The position numbers and the translations under genes are program-made. Shown here one piece after another: positions 48,829 through 57,305 of a stretch of 64,000 nucleotides of DNA. Each line of letters starts with the position of its first letter. Position 1 is the first letter of the stretch. A model generated the notes under the pieces. It was not told the DNA's origin and did not search any database. It saw only the letters and a program-made list of their open reading frames with translations. This DNA comes from UBA10649 sp963793105 (GTDB lineage Bacteria; Actinomycetota; Actinomycetes; S36-B12), in contig CAWBZB010000004.1 in assembly GCA_963793105.1 (NCBI GenBank), positions 682,001-746,000 of the forward strand, in the 5' to 3' direction.

Positions 48829-49137
48829 CTAGCAGCCGGCATCCTCGGAGTCCTGCGGCGACGGGGCGACCACATCGTCCGGCAACGAGATCACGATGCG
48901 TCCCTCCTCGAGCAGCCGGTCCCCGGGACTGGGCGTGGGGAGCACTGCCTCGTGCTGGCGCTCGAGTTCCTCCCGGGCACGGGCCGCGCCCGGGTTGAAC
49001 ACCGCGTCCAGCGCGCTGAACCCGCCGGACAGCGCTCCGCCCGCACTCCCGGCAGCTCCTGCGGACAATCCGATGAAGATGCCGCGCTTGGGCGGTTCCA
49101 CGTCGGGGAGATCCTCGTCGTCGCGCGCGTCAGCCAC
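48829..49137 (-). CDS. Hypothetical protein
   Basis: The 102-residue protein starts at GTG 49137, leaderless. It has an acidic N-terminus (DARDDEDLPDVEPPKRG), a Gly/Ala/Ser-rich hydrophobic stretch (IGLSAGAAGSAGGALSGGFS), then FNPGAARAREELERQHEAVL and a conserved-looking PGDRLLEEGRIVISLPDDV. Possibly membrane-associated. No family recognised. Confidence 0.6.
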   Translation of the reverse strand: MADARDDEDLPDVEPPKRGIFIGLSAGAAGSAGGALSGGFSALDAVFNPGAARAREELERQHEAVLPTPSPGDRLLEEGRIVISLPDDVVAPSPQDSEDAGC

Positions 49138-49143
49138 ACGGTC

Positions 49144-49149
49144 ATTGTC
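49144..49149 (-). promoter_or_regulatory. Leaderless -10 element of the hypothetical gene
   Basis: GACAAT on the minus strand, 6 nt before GTG 49137. Confidence 0.55.
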
Positions 49150-49159
49150 CCCCGGCGCT

Positions 49160-49223
49160 CGATGCCTCGTCACTTGTGGCGGGTTTGCGGGGCCGGAAGC
49201 CCGCCACAAGTGACGAGGCATCG
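49160..49223. repeat. Perfect 24-bp inverted repeat (REP-like element / terminator)
   Basis: Left arm 49160-49183, starting CGATGCCTCGTCACTTGTGG. Right arm 49200-49223 is its exact reverse complement, with a 16-nt G-rich loop. It lies between the stop of the methyltransferase gene and the next promoter, so it can end transcription. The length and perfection exceed ordinary terminators. Confidence 0.85.
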
Positions 49224-49237
49224 GAAGGGGGGTGTGG

Positions 49238-49873
49238 CTAGACGCGCTCGGCGAGCAGCCAGTTGAAGCTCTGCGTCCCGCCGGTCGGGGTGACGTGCTC
49301 CTCGCGCCGGGTGTCCAGCACGCGGAAGCCCTCCCCCATGGTGCGCGCCAGCTCGTCATGGGAGTAGCGGGTGATCGGCAGTCCCGAACACGTCTCCGGA
49401 CCGTCCTCGGCGAATGTCGCCACGATCACGTGCCCGCCGTGCGGCACGCTCTCGCGCACCAGGTGCCAGTAGTGCTGCTGGTCGTCCGGGTCGGTCAGGA
49501 AGTGGTAGGCCGCGCGGTCATGCCACACGTCGAACGTCCGGTCCGGCTGCCAGTCGCGGACGTCGGTGACCACCCACGTCACCGGGGAGTCGCCAATGCG
49601 CGCGTGCGCGGCATTGAGTGCCTGCTGGCTGAGGTCGACGACGGTGACGTCGTGGTAGCCGGCCTCGAGGAGGCTGTCCACCAGGCGACTCGCTCCCCCG
49701 CCCACATCGACGACACTGGCGGTGTGGTCGGCCGTCTGGCCGATCAGGTCGAGGCTGGCCTGCGGGGTGCCCTGGAACCAGGCCACCTGGGAGAAGCCGA
49801 TCGTCGTGTAGCGATCGTCCCAGTACTCGCTGCTGCCGGGTTCTGGGACGCTCCTGTCGGTAGCGGCGCTCAC
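49238..49873 (-). CDS. Class-I SAM-dependent methyltransferase
   Basis: The 211-residue protein begins PGSSEYWDDRYTTIGFSQVAWFQ, as in methyltransferases related to thiopurine and tellurite enzymes. Motif I is ASVVDVGGGASRLVDSLLEA, then VTVVDLSQQALNAAHARI, VTWVVTDVRDWQPDRTFDVW, and HDRAAYHFL. Its start overlaps the UPF0182 stop by ATGA, so the two are coupled. Confidence 0.88.
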   Translation of the reverse strand: MSAATDRSVPEPGSSEYWDDRYTTIGFSQVAWFQGTPQASLDLIGQTADHTASVVDVGGGASRLVDSLLEAGYHDVTVVDLSQQALNAAHARIGDSPVTWVVTDVRDWQPDRTFDVWHDRAAYHFLTDPDDQQHYWHLVRESVPHGGHVIVATFAEDGPETCSGLPITRYSHDELARTMGEGFRVLDTRREEHVTPTGGTQSFNWLLAERV

Positions 49874-52869
49874 GCCGCGGTGCCCTCGGACTGGACCTCT
49901 TCCGCAGGGGCGCTCTCCTGCGGCGCCGGCGTCCCACCGCTCAGTTGCGACTGGGCGATGGCCGCTGCGTCCAGAGCCCGCTTCAAGCGTTCCTGTGCCT
50001 CGCCGTAGGCGGCGAAGTCACCCCGGGCCAACGCCAGCTCGCCATCGGAGTAGGCGGCCTGCGCCTCCGCGAGCGCGATGGTGAGGTCGGTCGCAGGATC
50101 ACCGCTGCTCTGCGGAGCCGTGGGCTCCGGCGTCGGCGTCGGCGTCGCGCCGTCGTCGGTGCCGCTGCCTTCGTCCGGCACGGGTTCGGGAGTCGCGCTC
50201 ACCGGGGAGCCCAGCACCTTCGCCAGCGCGACGTCGAGGGTGTTCTCCATCGCGACGTTCGGTCCGTAGCCGACCAGCACCTTGCGCAGCAGCGGGTAGC
50301 CCTCGGTGTTCGCCCGCAGGAAGACCGGCTCGATGTACAGCAGGCCCCCGTTGAACGGCAGGCTCAGCAGGTTGCCGAGCTCGACATCGGAGCCGCCCTG
50401 CCGCAGGAGCGACAACTGCGAGCTCACCAGCGGGTCGGACTCGAAGTTGTTCTGCACCTGCTGCGGTCCGGGGATCGTGGTGTTGCTCGGCAGCTGGAGC
50501 ACCCGCATCTTCCCGTAGCCCTCACCGGGTTCGGAGTCCACTGCCATGAACGCGGCGAGCGTCTGCCGTCGTTGCGGCGCGAACGTCGTGGTCAGCGAGA
50601 AGGTCGGCGCATCCTGGTCCGGCATCTGCAGCGTCAGGTAGTAGGGCGGCTGGAACACCTGCGCGGGGCTCACCGTCGGATCGTTGGGCACGATCCACAC
50701 GTCGGTGCCGTTGTAGAACGTCGACGCATCGGTGACGTGGTAGCGGCTGAGGATCGTCCGCTGGATCTTGAACATGTCCTGCGGGTAGCGCACATGGGCG
50801 AGCACTTCCTCCGACATGTTCTCCAGCGGCTCGACGATGCCGGGGAACGCGTTCATCCACGTGAGCAGGACCGGGTCGCTCGGGTCCCAGGCATACAGCG
50901 TCACGGTGCCGTCGAACGCGTCGACGACGGCCTTGACGGAGTTGCGCACGTAGTTCGCCTGATCGCGCGGCAGCAGGCTGCTCGGCAAGGTCCTCGAGCT
51001 CACGGAGTCGCTGGTCGCCTCGCTGAGGCTGACGCGACTGCTGTACGGGTACTCGTTCGACAGCGTGTACCCGTCGACGATCCACTTGATCCGGCCGTCC
51101 GCCGCCACGGGGTACGGGTCCTGGTCGAGGGTCAGCCAGGGGGCGACCTTCTCGACCCGGGTCAGCGGGTCACGGTCCCACATGATGCGCGATTCGGCGT
51201 TCACGAGGTCCGACAGCAGGATGTTGGCGTCCTGGAACTTCGTCGCGAACAGCAGGCGCCCGAACAGGGAGCCCATCTCCACGCCGCCCTTGCCGTCGTA
51301 CGTGTTGGTCTTCTGGCCCGTGGGGCTGGCGTCATCCGGGTAGTCGAGCTCCACCGGCGTCGAGCCCTCGGGGGCTCCGACGATGCTGTACGACGGCGAC
51401 AGCTCACCGAAGTACACGCGCGGCTGGTCGACGTTCAGGGCGCCGGTCGGCGGGATGTCGCTCTCGAAGAAGTCCGGCTGGCCGTTGGACAGCGCCGTGT
51501 TGTCGTAGGCGGCCACCATCCCGTAGCCGTGGGTGTAGACGGCGCGGTCGTTGGTCCAGTTGCGCTGTCCGTCGGGGATTCCGGCGAGGTTGATCTCGCG
51601 GACCGCGACGACGGCGCCGCGACGGTCCTGGTCCTCGAGGTCATAGCGATCGACGTCGAGCTTGCTGTTGAACGAGTAGTAGCCGCGGATCTGCTGCAGC
51701 TGGTTGTAGGTGGGCGACACGACAGCCGGATCGAGCAGCCGGATGTTGCTCAGGGTTCCCGAACTCGCCTCGAGCACCTCCGCAGTGGGCGGCGAGACGG
51801 TGCCCGCGTAGTCCGAGACCTCGGAGTCCGCGATGTCATATGCGTCGCGCGTGGCGTTGATGTTGCGCTCGAGGTACGGCTCCTCGCGGACGAGCTCGCT
51901 CGGCTTCACCTGGAACTGCTGGACGATCAGCGGGTAGACGGTGCCGACGACGAGGCTCGTGACGACCAGCAGGCCGGCGCCGATCACCGGGATCACCCAG
52001 TGTCGACGGAACGCATTGACGAAGAACAGCGCCGCAACGAGGAGCGCCACCGCCGCCAGGATGTTCAGGGCCGGTAGCACCGCGTACACGTCGGTGTACT
52101 TCAGGCCGGTGAACCCCTCCACGAGCTGCTGGCTCTGCGTGGCCAGGGAGAACCGGTCGAACCAGTAGGACACGGCCTTCACCAGGACGAACAAGCCGAT
52201 CAGGATGCTGAGCTGCGTCTGCGCCGCGCCCGACGCGCGATCGCCCCGCGGCTGGAGGCGCAGGCCGCCGTAGATGTACTGGACGGCGATGACGGCGAAG
52301 ATGCACAGGAAGATCACGGCGAAGGCGAAGCCGAGGAGGAACCGGATGAACGGCAGCGTGAACGTGTAGAACGACAGGTCCATGCCGAACTGCGGATCCT
52401 CAACCCCGAACGGGACGGCGTTGCGCCACAGCAGGTAGGTGCCCCACTCAGCCGAGGCCGTCAGGCCGGTGATGAAGCCCAGGCCGACCGCGACGAGGAT
52501 CGTGAAGCGCCGGCGGTACGGCTCGATGGCGATCCGATACCGCTCCAGCGACGCCTGCTCGGGGGTCATGCCCCGGAAGGTCGGGCGGGTCCGCCACGCG
52601 ATCCACATCGACAGACCGACCGCCAGCCCCATGACGGTGCCGAACGCGACGAACATGACCGCCCTCGTCACGAGCGAGGTCATGAACACCTGCGTCTTCT
52701 CGACCGAGTCGAACCACAGCCAGTCGGTGTAGAAGCCCGAGAAGATGACGAAGGCCCCGACCAGCACGGCCAGAACGATGATGGTGGGCAGCAGGACACC
52801 GCGGCGCCGCGGAGCAGCCTCCGCCGTGGGGGCGCCCGAACCGCCCATGCCGGGCATGTCGAAAGTCAC
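49870..52869 (-). CDS. UPF0182-family large membrane protein
   Basis: The 999-residue protein has seven N-terminal membrane spans (from LLPTIIVLAVLVGAFVIFSG to HWVIPVIGAGLLVVTSLVVG) and a large extracytoplasmic domain with many family blocks (RGYYSFNSKLDVDRYDLED, NWTNDRAVYTHGYGMVAAYD, KWIVDGYTLSNEYPYSS). A Pro/Thr/Asp-rich linker and a C-terminal helix (AQAAYSDGELALARGDFAAY) close it. UPF0182 proteins are conserved in Actinomycetota and their role is unknown. Intact over 3 kb. Confidence 0.95.
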   Translation of the reverse strand: MTFDMPGMGGSGAPTAEAAPRRRGVLLPTIIVLAVLVGAFVIFSGFYTDWLWFDSVEKTQVFMTSLVTRAVMFVAFGTVMGLAVGLSMWIAWRTRPTFRGMTPEQASLERYRIAIEPYRRRFTILVAVGLGFITGLTASAEWGTYLLWRNAVPFGVEDPQFGMDLSFYTFTLPFIRFLLGFAFAVIFLCIFAVIAVQYIYGGLRLQPRGDRASGAAQTQLSILIGLFVLVKAVSYWFDRFSLATQSQQLVEGFTGLKYTDVYAVLPALNILAAVALLVAALFFVNAFRRHWVIPVIGAGLLVVTSLVVGTVYPLIVQQFQVKPSELVREEPYLERNINATRDAYDIADSEVSDYAGTVSPPTAEVLEASSGTLSNIRLLDPAVVSPTYNQLQQIRGYYSFNSKLDVDRYDLEDQDRRGAVVAVREINLAGIPDGQRNWTNDRAVYTHGYGMVAAYDNTALSNGQPDFFESDIPPTGALNVDQPRVYFGELSPSYSIVGAPEGSTPVELDYPDDASPTGQKTNTYDGKGGVEMGSLFGRLLFATKFQDANILLSDLVNAESRIMWDRDPLTRVEKVAPWLTLDQDPYPVAADGRIKWIVDGYTLSNEYPYSSRVSLSEATSDSVSSRTLPSSLLPRDQANYVRNSVKAVVDAFDGTVTLYAWDPSDPVLLTWMNAFPGIVEPLENMSEEVLAHVRYPQDMFKIQRTILSRYHVTDASTFYNGTDVWIVPNDPTVSPAQVFQPPYYLTLQMPDQDAPTFSLTTTFAPQRRQTLAAFMAVDSEPGEGYGKMRVLQLPSNTTIPGPQQVQNNFESDPLVSSQLSLLRQGGSDVELGNLLSLPFNGGLLYIEPVFLRANTEGYPLLRKVLVGYGPNVAMENTLDVALAKVLGSPVSATPEPVPDEGSGTDDGATPTPTPEPTAPQSSGDPATDLTIALAEAQAAYSDGELALARGDFAAYGEAQERLKRALDAAAIAQSQLSGGTPAPQESAPAEEVQSEGTAA

Positions 52870-52878
52870 CTTGACAAC

Positions 52879-54072
52879 CTACGACACCGGGGCCGGGCAC
52901 GCTGCCACGGGTTTGCCCGCAGCGTAATCCTGGATCGCGGCGACGGCGTCGCTCAAGGTCTCGACCGGAGTCACCGTCAGCCCGTCGGGCACGTGGCCGT
53001 CGGCCTCGTCGCAGTTGCCCTGAGGCATCACGAAGAGCGTGGCCCCGGCATCCCGCGCGCCGCCGAGCTTCTGCCGGATCCCGCCGATCGGCCCGACGGT
53101 TCCGTCAGGGTCGATGGTGCCGGTGCCCGCGACGTAGCCACCGCCGGTCAGGGACTCGGGGGTCAGCTTGTCCACGATCCCGGCGGCGAACATCAGCCCG
53201 GCGCTCGGGCCGCCGACGTCCTCGAGGGTGAACTCGATCGGGAACTGCGCGGTGTAGAACTCGCCCACACCGATGCCGATGAAGGGGGTCTCGGGGTTGT
53301 CTGGGTTCGACACGGACGTCAGCGTGAGCGTCTGCTCGACTCCATCCTGCATCACCCCGTCGACCTCGACGCCGTCTCGCCGTATGACCAGCTCGAACTC
53401 CGTGCCGATCGACTCCGCGCGGATCGCATCGGCGACCTGCTGCGCGCTCTCGACATCGACGCCGTCGATTCGCACGATCTCGTCCTTCGGGAGCAGCACA
53501 CCATCGGACGGAGTGTCGGGGTAGACGGCATTGACCACGACCTGGGCGAGCGTCGGCAACCCCAGGTACCCCATTGCCGCGGCAACCGCATTCGACTCCG
53601 ACGTGCTGAACAGCAGGGCCTGCCGGGTCCGCACGTCCTCACCGCTCACGTCATCGGGGAAGAGCAGCTCACGGGGCACCACCGCGTCAGCGGGGTCGAG
53701 CCAGGACGCGATCGCGTCGACGAAGGTCAGTCCGCCGCGCGGCCCGCCGGATTCCAGCACGGTCGTCATGTCGAGGTTGCCCGTGACCGGGTAGGTCTGC
53801 GTGCCGCTGATCTGGATCACCGGCTTCCCGTCGTCCTCGCCGATCACGTTGAAGGTCGGGCCGGGCGCGAGCTTGACGAACGGGACGGGGAGGAGGAAGG
53901 CCAGGCCGATGAGCAGCGCCGTCGTCGTGCCGCTGATGATCAGCATCCAGCCCCGGCGCGACGGGTGCATGACGGCGTGCCACCAGCTGGTCTCGTCGCC
54001 GGCCACCTCGTCAAGGATCGCGTCGAGCGGAGCCTCGGAGGGGTCGGGCCGTTCGTCGGTCGCGTCGGTCAC
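52879..54072 (-). CDS. YlbL-like PDZ-Lon (S16) membrane protease
   Basis: The 397-residue protein starts at GTG 54072. One N-terminal span (GWMLIISGTTTALLIGLAFL) anchors it, a PDZ domain includes TPSDGVLLPKDEIVRIDGVD, and a C-terminal Lon-type domain has the nucleophile in LEDVGGPSAGLMFAAGIVD and the Lys in GPIGGIRQKLGGARDAGATL. The family is a Ser/Lys-dyad protease. The start overlaps the stop of the upstream gene by GTGA. Confidence 0.93.
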   Translation of the reverse strand: MTDATDERPDPSEAPLDAILDEVAGDETSWWHAVMHPSRRGWMLIISGTTTALLIGLAFLLPVPFVKLAPGPTFNVIGEDDGKPVIQISGTQTYPVTGNLDMTTVLESGGPRGGLTFVDAIASWLDPADAVVPRELLFPDDVSGEDVRTRQALLFSTSESNAVAAAMGYLGLPTLAQVVVNAVYPDTPSDGVLLPKDEIVRIDGVDVESAQQVADAIRAESIGTEFELVIRRDGVEVDGVMQDGVEQTLTLTSVSNPDNPETPFIGIGVGEFYTAQFPIEFTLEDVGGPSAGLMFAAGIVDKLTPESLTGGGYVAGTGTIDPDGTVGPIGGIRQKLGGARDAGATLFVMPQGNCDEADGHVPDGLTVTPVETLSDAVAAIQDYAAGKPVAACPAPVS

Positions 54073-54296
54073 GCGGATGGCTCGTCGTCGGGCACGCGCG
54101 GAGTGCCATCCGCCTCGACGATCCGGGCGTTGCCCCCCGACGGCATGGGACGTTCCATGGCCTGCTGCATGCGTCGCAGACGCTCCATCGAGTCCTCCGC
54201 AGTCGTGGGCTTGGCCGGTCGGCTGCGCAGCATCACGAACAGCACGGCCAGGACGGTGGCCCCCAACGGGATGAGCCACCAGGCCAGTGCGGACAC
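54069..54296 (-). CDS. Small single-span membrane protein
   Basis: The 75-residue protein starts at GTG 54296 with GAGGAG 6 nt upstream. One span (LAWWLIPLGATVLAVLFVML) then a basic and Met-rich tail (AEDSMERLRRMQQAMERPMP). It is coupled to the YlbL gene. Short proteins like this often precede YlbL in Actinomycetota; function unknown. Confidence 0.7.
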   Translation of the reverse strand: MSALAWWLIPLGATVLAVLFVMLRSRPAKPTTAEDSMERLRRMQQAMERPMPSGGNARIVEADGTPRVPDDEPSA

Positions 54297-54418
54297 CCTT
54301 GACTCCTCGGACGGATCGGATGCTGCGTGGATATGGGACGGACTGCCCACCGCAGCGGTTCCCCCCAAGGGTACGCGGTCGCCAGGGAGTCGATCGCCGC
54401 GGACAGCCGGAAAACGAC

Positions 54419-54485
54419 GGACCCCCGGGGGCTCTCCGCTGCGTTCGCCTTCCCCTTGCGAACGAGCGTGTTATCCCGGGGGTCC
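54419..54485 (-). terminator. Nested long-range hairpin
   Basis: Outer arms GGACCCCCGGG (54419-54429) and CCCGGGGGTCC (54475-54485). Inside, CGTTCGC and GCGAACG pair again. On the minus strand the outer stem is followed by a T-rich GTCGTTTTCC. It lies downstream of the DUF2342-Nudix gene, as a terminator, or forms the leader of the gene at 54296. Confidence 0.6.
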
Positions 54486-54755
54486 AACGGCGACGAACCT
54501 AGGGACCTCGGCGGGTCCGAGTCAACGCGATCGACCCATGTCGTTCACCCTGCCTGTGGATGTCCTGTGCATGCCCTGTGCACGCGCCAGCGTGTCGCTG
54601 TGGACGGCAGGTGCATAGAGCTGGGGACGAACCTGAGGATGACTCTGCAAACAGCCCTGTGACCAGCCGAAACGTCGCGCCTGGCCTGTGGACGGAAAAT
54701 AGTCGGCACGGTTCACGTCCCGTTCACCTGCGGGAGGTGTTCCGGCCGAGCCGGA
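54486..54755. other. Gap with several TGTGGAC/TGTGGAT words
   Basis: Three copies of TGTGGA(C/T) at about 54554, 54598 and 54687 resemble weak DnaA-box cores. No gene is present. Significance is doubtful. Confidence 0.3.
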
Positions 54756-56771
54756 TCAGTCGCGCCCGAGGTCGATCGCGGTGTCGATCATCGCCAGGAC
54801 CGCGGCGTCCAGGCCGGGCGGCAGATCGTCGAGCGGGAACCATCGCAGGTCGTCGGACTCGTCACTGATCACCTCCTGCGCATCGCGGGGCACCAGGGCC
54901 AGGAACTCCACATCCCAGTGCACGCTCATGCCACCGGCGCATCGCACCGGGTGACGATCGAGCCGGATAGGTGCCGCCGACATCGTGATGTCCAGGATGC
55001 CGCTCTCCTCCTGCGTCTCCCGGGCAGCGGCCGCTCGGATCGAGGCGTCGCCGACCTCGTTGTGCCCGCCGAGCTGGAGCCATCGGCCAGCCTTGGGGTG
55101 GAGAGTGAGCAGCACCCGGCTCAGGTCCTCGTCGACCACCAGGGCACTCGACGTGAGGTGCCCGACGCGCAACGCACGCGACATCGCCGCCGGCTGCTGC
55201 TCCAGGAAGCGCAGGTACTCCTCGCGCAGGGCTCGCTGCTCCGCTTCCGGGTGATTCCACGCAGACAGGACGTCCCGAGCGTCCTCACGCAGGACGGAGT
55301 AGTCCGGCTCGATCACGCGGGCGACTCGTCGGGCCCGCTCGTCTGGTCCGGCGCGTCTGGTGTCGTCTGTGCCTTCCGCGTCGTCCGTGCCTTCCGCTGT
55401 CGCAGGCGGAGTCTGCGTCCCGCTCGACTCGCGGGGCACGTCGAATTCGAGCTCGGTGGCGCTGTCCTCGATGAACCCGAGCGGGTCGGCCAGATCCTCG
55501 GGACCGGGCAGCAGGTCCGGGTGCGCCCAGAGCGCGTCGCGGGCCTCGGCGCCCCGGCCGGCCCGCACGACGGCGAACAGGGTGGCGGCCTCGCGGGCCA
55601 GCTTGGGGCGCAGCTCCATGCCGACCAGGGTGGCGAAGGTCTTCTCCGCCGGCCCGCCGGCCGCGCGACGGCGGCGGATCGTCTCGCGCAGCTGCACCGC
55701 GGACGGCAGTCGTCCAGCGATGGCCTGGTCGACGACGTCATCGACCCAGCCCTCGACGAGTGCGAGCAGCGTCTCCAGCCGCGCGATCGCGGCCCGCTGC
55801 TCCTCGGTGTCCTCCGGCTGGAGCAGGCCGCTGCCCATGAGCTGCTGAAGCGCCTCGGGGTTGCTGAGGTCGACATCCTCCATGGCCTCGGCAAGACGCG
55901 ACTGGTCCACATGCACGCCGCGTGCGTACTCCTCCACGGCGCCGATGATCCGCGGACGCAACCACGGCACATGCGCGAACAGACGCTGGTGGGCGGACTC
56001 GCGCAGTGCGAGGTAGAGCCGCACGTCGCCGACGGGAAGGCCCAGCCCCTCACCGAACGCGTCCACGTTGCGGGGCAGCAGGGCGGGGACGGGCTGTGCG
56101 GTCAGGGGCATGCCGATGTCGGACGAGCTGACGACGTCCGCCGCCAGGGCGGCCAGCGCCTGGCCCAGCTGCATGCTGAAGGCGGCCGCCCCGAGCTGCT
56201 GCATCATGCCGAGCATCGGGCCCATCATCTGGGCCATCTCCGGGGGGATGCCGTCGGGGAGCATCGCGCGCAGCTGCTCGGGCAGGTTCTCGCCCAGAGA
56301 GGTCAGGTCCAGTTCCTGGCCACCTGCGCCGGGGAAGCTCTGGCCGACGACCTGCTGCATGTGCTCGGCGATGGGCTGCACGATGACGCGCCACGCCGGC
56401 CCCGTGGCCTCGAGCCACTCCGAACGGCTCCATGCCTCGGGCGACGAGGTGGTCGCCGGGAAGGCGACAGCGGGGTCGAGCCAGACGTCGGCCAGTCGAA
56501 CCGCATCGATCACCGCCCGCCGGTCCGCGTCGGCCACCGAGGGATCACCTTCGCCCTGCACCAGCGTCTTGCGGGCCACGTCGGTGACCATCGTCCAGTT
56601 CACCGGGCCGCCCGCGTCGGGACCGCTCTGCCCGGACTGCATCATCGCGCCGAGTTGCTGAAGGGCCGCGCCCAGCGAATTCATGTCGAAATCGCCGGGG
56701 CCGAAGCCGGGGCCGCCGGGGTTGTCGGACTGGTCGTCGTCGCCCGGGCCGAAGCCGAAGGGAATGCTCAT
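54756..56771 (-). CDS. Fusion of a DUF2342 (zinc-metalloprotease-like) protein and a Nudix hydrolase
   Basis: This is a 671-residue intact frame. Residues 1-450 form a DUF2342 protein (IPFGFGPGDDDQSDNPGGPG, MVTDVARKTLVQGEGDPSVA, ALRESAHQRLFAHVPWLRPR, AVEEYARGVHVDQSRLAEAM, LGFIEDSATELEFDVP). A Thr/Asp-rich linker of about 45 residues follows. Residues 495-671 form a Nudix domain (SALVVDEDLSRVLLTLHPKA, GRWLQLGGHNEVGD, then the catalytic RETQEESGI helix). The two are usually separate neighbours in Actinomycetota, so the fusion suggests they act together. Confidence 0.9.
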   Translation of the reverse strand: MSIPFGFGPGDDDQSDNPGGPGFGPGDFDMNSLGAALQQLGAMMQSGQSGPDAGGPVNWTMVTDVARKTLVQGEGDPSVADADRRAVIDAVRLADVWLDPAVAFPATTSSPEAWSRSEWLEATGPAWRVIVQPIAEHMQQVVGQSFPGAGGQELDLTSLGENLPEQLRAMLPDGIPPEMAQMMGPMLGMMQQLGAAAFSMQLGQALAALAADVVSSSDIGMPLTAQPVPALLPRNVDAFGEGLGLPVGDVRLYLALRESAHQRLFAHVPWLRPRIIGAVEEYARGVHVDQSRLAEAMEDVDLSNPEALQQLMGSGLLQPEDTEEQRAAIARLETLLALVEGWVDDVVDQAIAGRLPSAVQLRETIRRRRAAGGPAEKTFATLVGMELRPKLAREAATLFAVVRAGRGAEARDALWAHPDLLPGPEDLADPLGFIEDSATELEFDVPRESSGTQTPPATAEGTDDAEGTDDTRRAGPDERARRVARVIEPDYSVLREDARDVLSAWNHPEAEQRALREEYLRFLEQQPAAMSRALRVGHLTSSALVVDEDLSRVLLTLHPKAGRWLQLGGHNEVGDASIRAAAARETQEESGILDITMSAAPIRLDRHPVRCAGGMSVHWDVEFLALVPRDAQEVISDESDDLRWFPLDDLPPGLDAAVLAMIDTAIDLGRD

Positions 56772-56879
56772 GCATCAACGGTATACGCCCGGGTGCCGGG
56801 CACACTGCGGGCTGCGTTCGCCCTCAGGCGAAGCGTCGGTTCCGAATCGCCAGCCCTCGGTTCCGTGCCCCGGACACCG

Positions 56880-56913
56880 GACGAGGGGGCGACCTCTCGG
56901 TCGCCCCCTCGTC
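56880..56913 (-). terminator. Intrinsic terminator
   Basis: Perfect 15-bp stem GACGAGGGGGCGACC / GGTCGCCCCCTCGTC with loop TCTC, downstream of the DUF5679 gene. Confidence 0.8.
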
Positions 56914-56940
56914 GTGCGCTCTAGGCGCGAGGTCGCGTCA

Positions 56941-56959
56941 ACCCCGGCAGCACCGGGGT
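56941..56959 (-). terminator. Short hairpin just after the DUF5679 gene
   Basis: ACCCCGG-CAGCA-CCGGGGT, 7-bp stem, 8 nt after the stop codon. It stands in tandem with the stronger hairpin at 56880-56913. Confidence 0.6.
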
Positions 56960-56967
56960 CTGGCTGG

Positions 56968-57123
56968 TTAGGCCTTGCCCAGGATGCGGGTCACCTTGGT
57001 GCCGCACACGGGGCAGATGCCCTTGGCGAAGCGGCGGCCGTTCGTCTCCTCGACGTGGCCGGTGAACTCCCGCTTCTCCTTGCACTTCACGCAGTACGCC
57101 TCGCCGGTGTAGCTCTCGGCCAT
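56968..57123 (-). CDS. DUF5679-family zinc-ribbon protein
   Basis: The 51-residue protein AESYTGEAYCVKCKEKREFT, KGICPVCGTKVTRIL has two C-x2-C knuckles that bind one zinc. The ATG at 57123 has GGAGGG 4 nt before. The family is conserved in Actinomycetota. Role unknown, perhaps nucleic-acid binding. Confidence 0.9.
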   Translation of the reverse strand: MAESYTGEAYCVKCKEKREFTGHVEETNGRRFAKGICPVCGTKVTRILGKA

Positions 57124-57278
57124 GGGGCCCTCCTGTATATCCGTCAATACCGCGGGGCCGCGGTCGGCGGCTGTTGCCGCCTAGGGGTTACCCCCGATTG
57201 GTCGGCTCAACGATAGGGCAGCGCACGGGCCATTCACGCCACGCGTGGCACCATGACTCGGCGTGGCGAGCCCACTGC

Positions 57279-57287
57279 TGTGGATAA
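57279..57287 (-). promoter_or_regulatory. Perfect DnaA-box sequence
   Basis: TTATCCACA on the minus strand, in the gap between the DUF5679 gene and the secreted protein gene. A single box is not an origin and may be chance or a titration/regulatory site. Confidence 0.35.
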
Positions 57288-57305
57288 CTACCGACAAATC
57301 GTCTC

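Noticed and set aside
49945..52077. A 710-codon open frame antisense to the UPF0182 gene
   Set aside because: High G+C gives long antisense frames; the text is Arg/His/Val-rich with no domain, and the sense gene has clear family motifs.
54540..54700. Possible DnaA-box cluster or origin
   Set aside because: Boxes are degenerate, the region is not A+T-rich and dnaA, dnaN or parAB are absent.
54918..56924. A 668-codon frame antisense to the DUF2342-Nudix gene
   Set aside because: Shadow of the real gene; no protein-like motifs or ribosome site.
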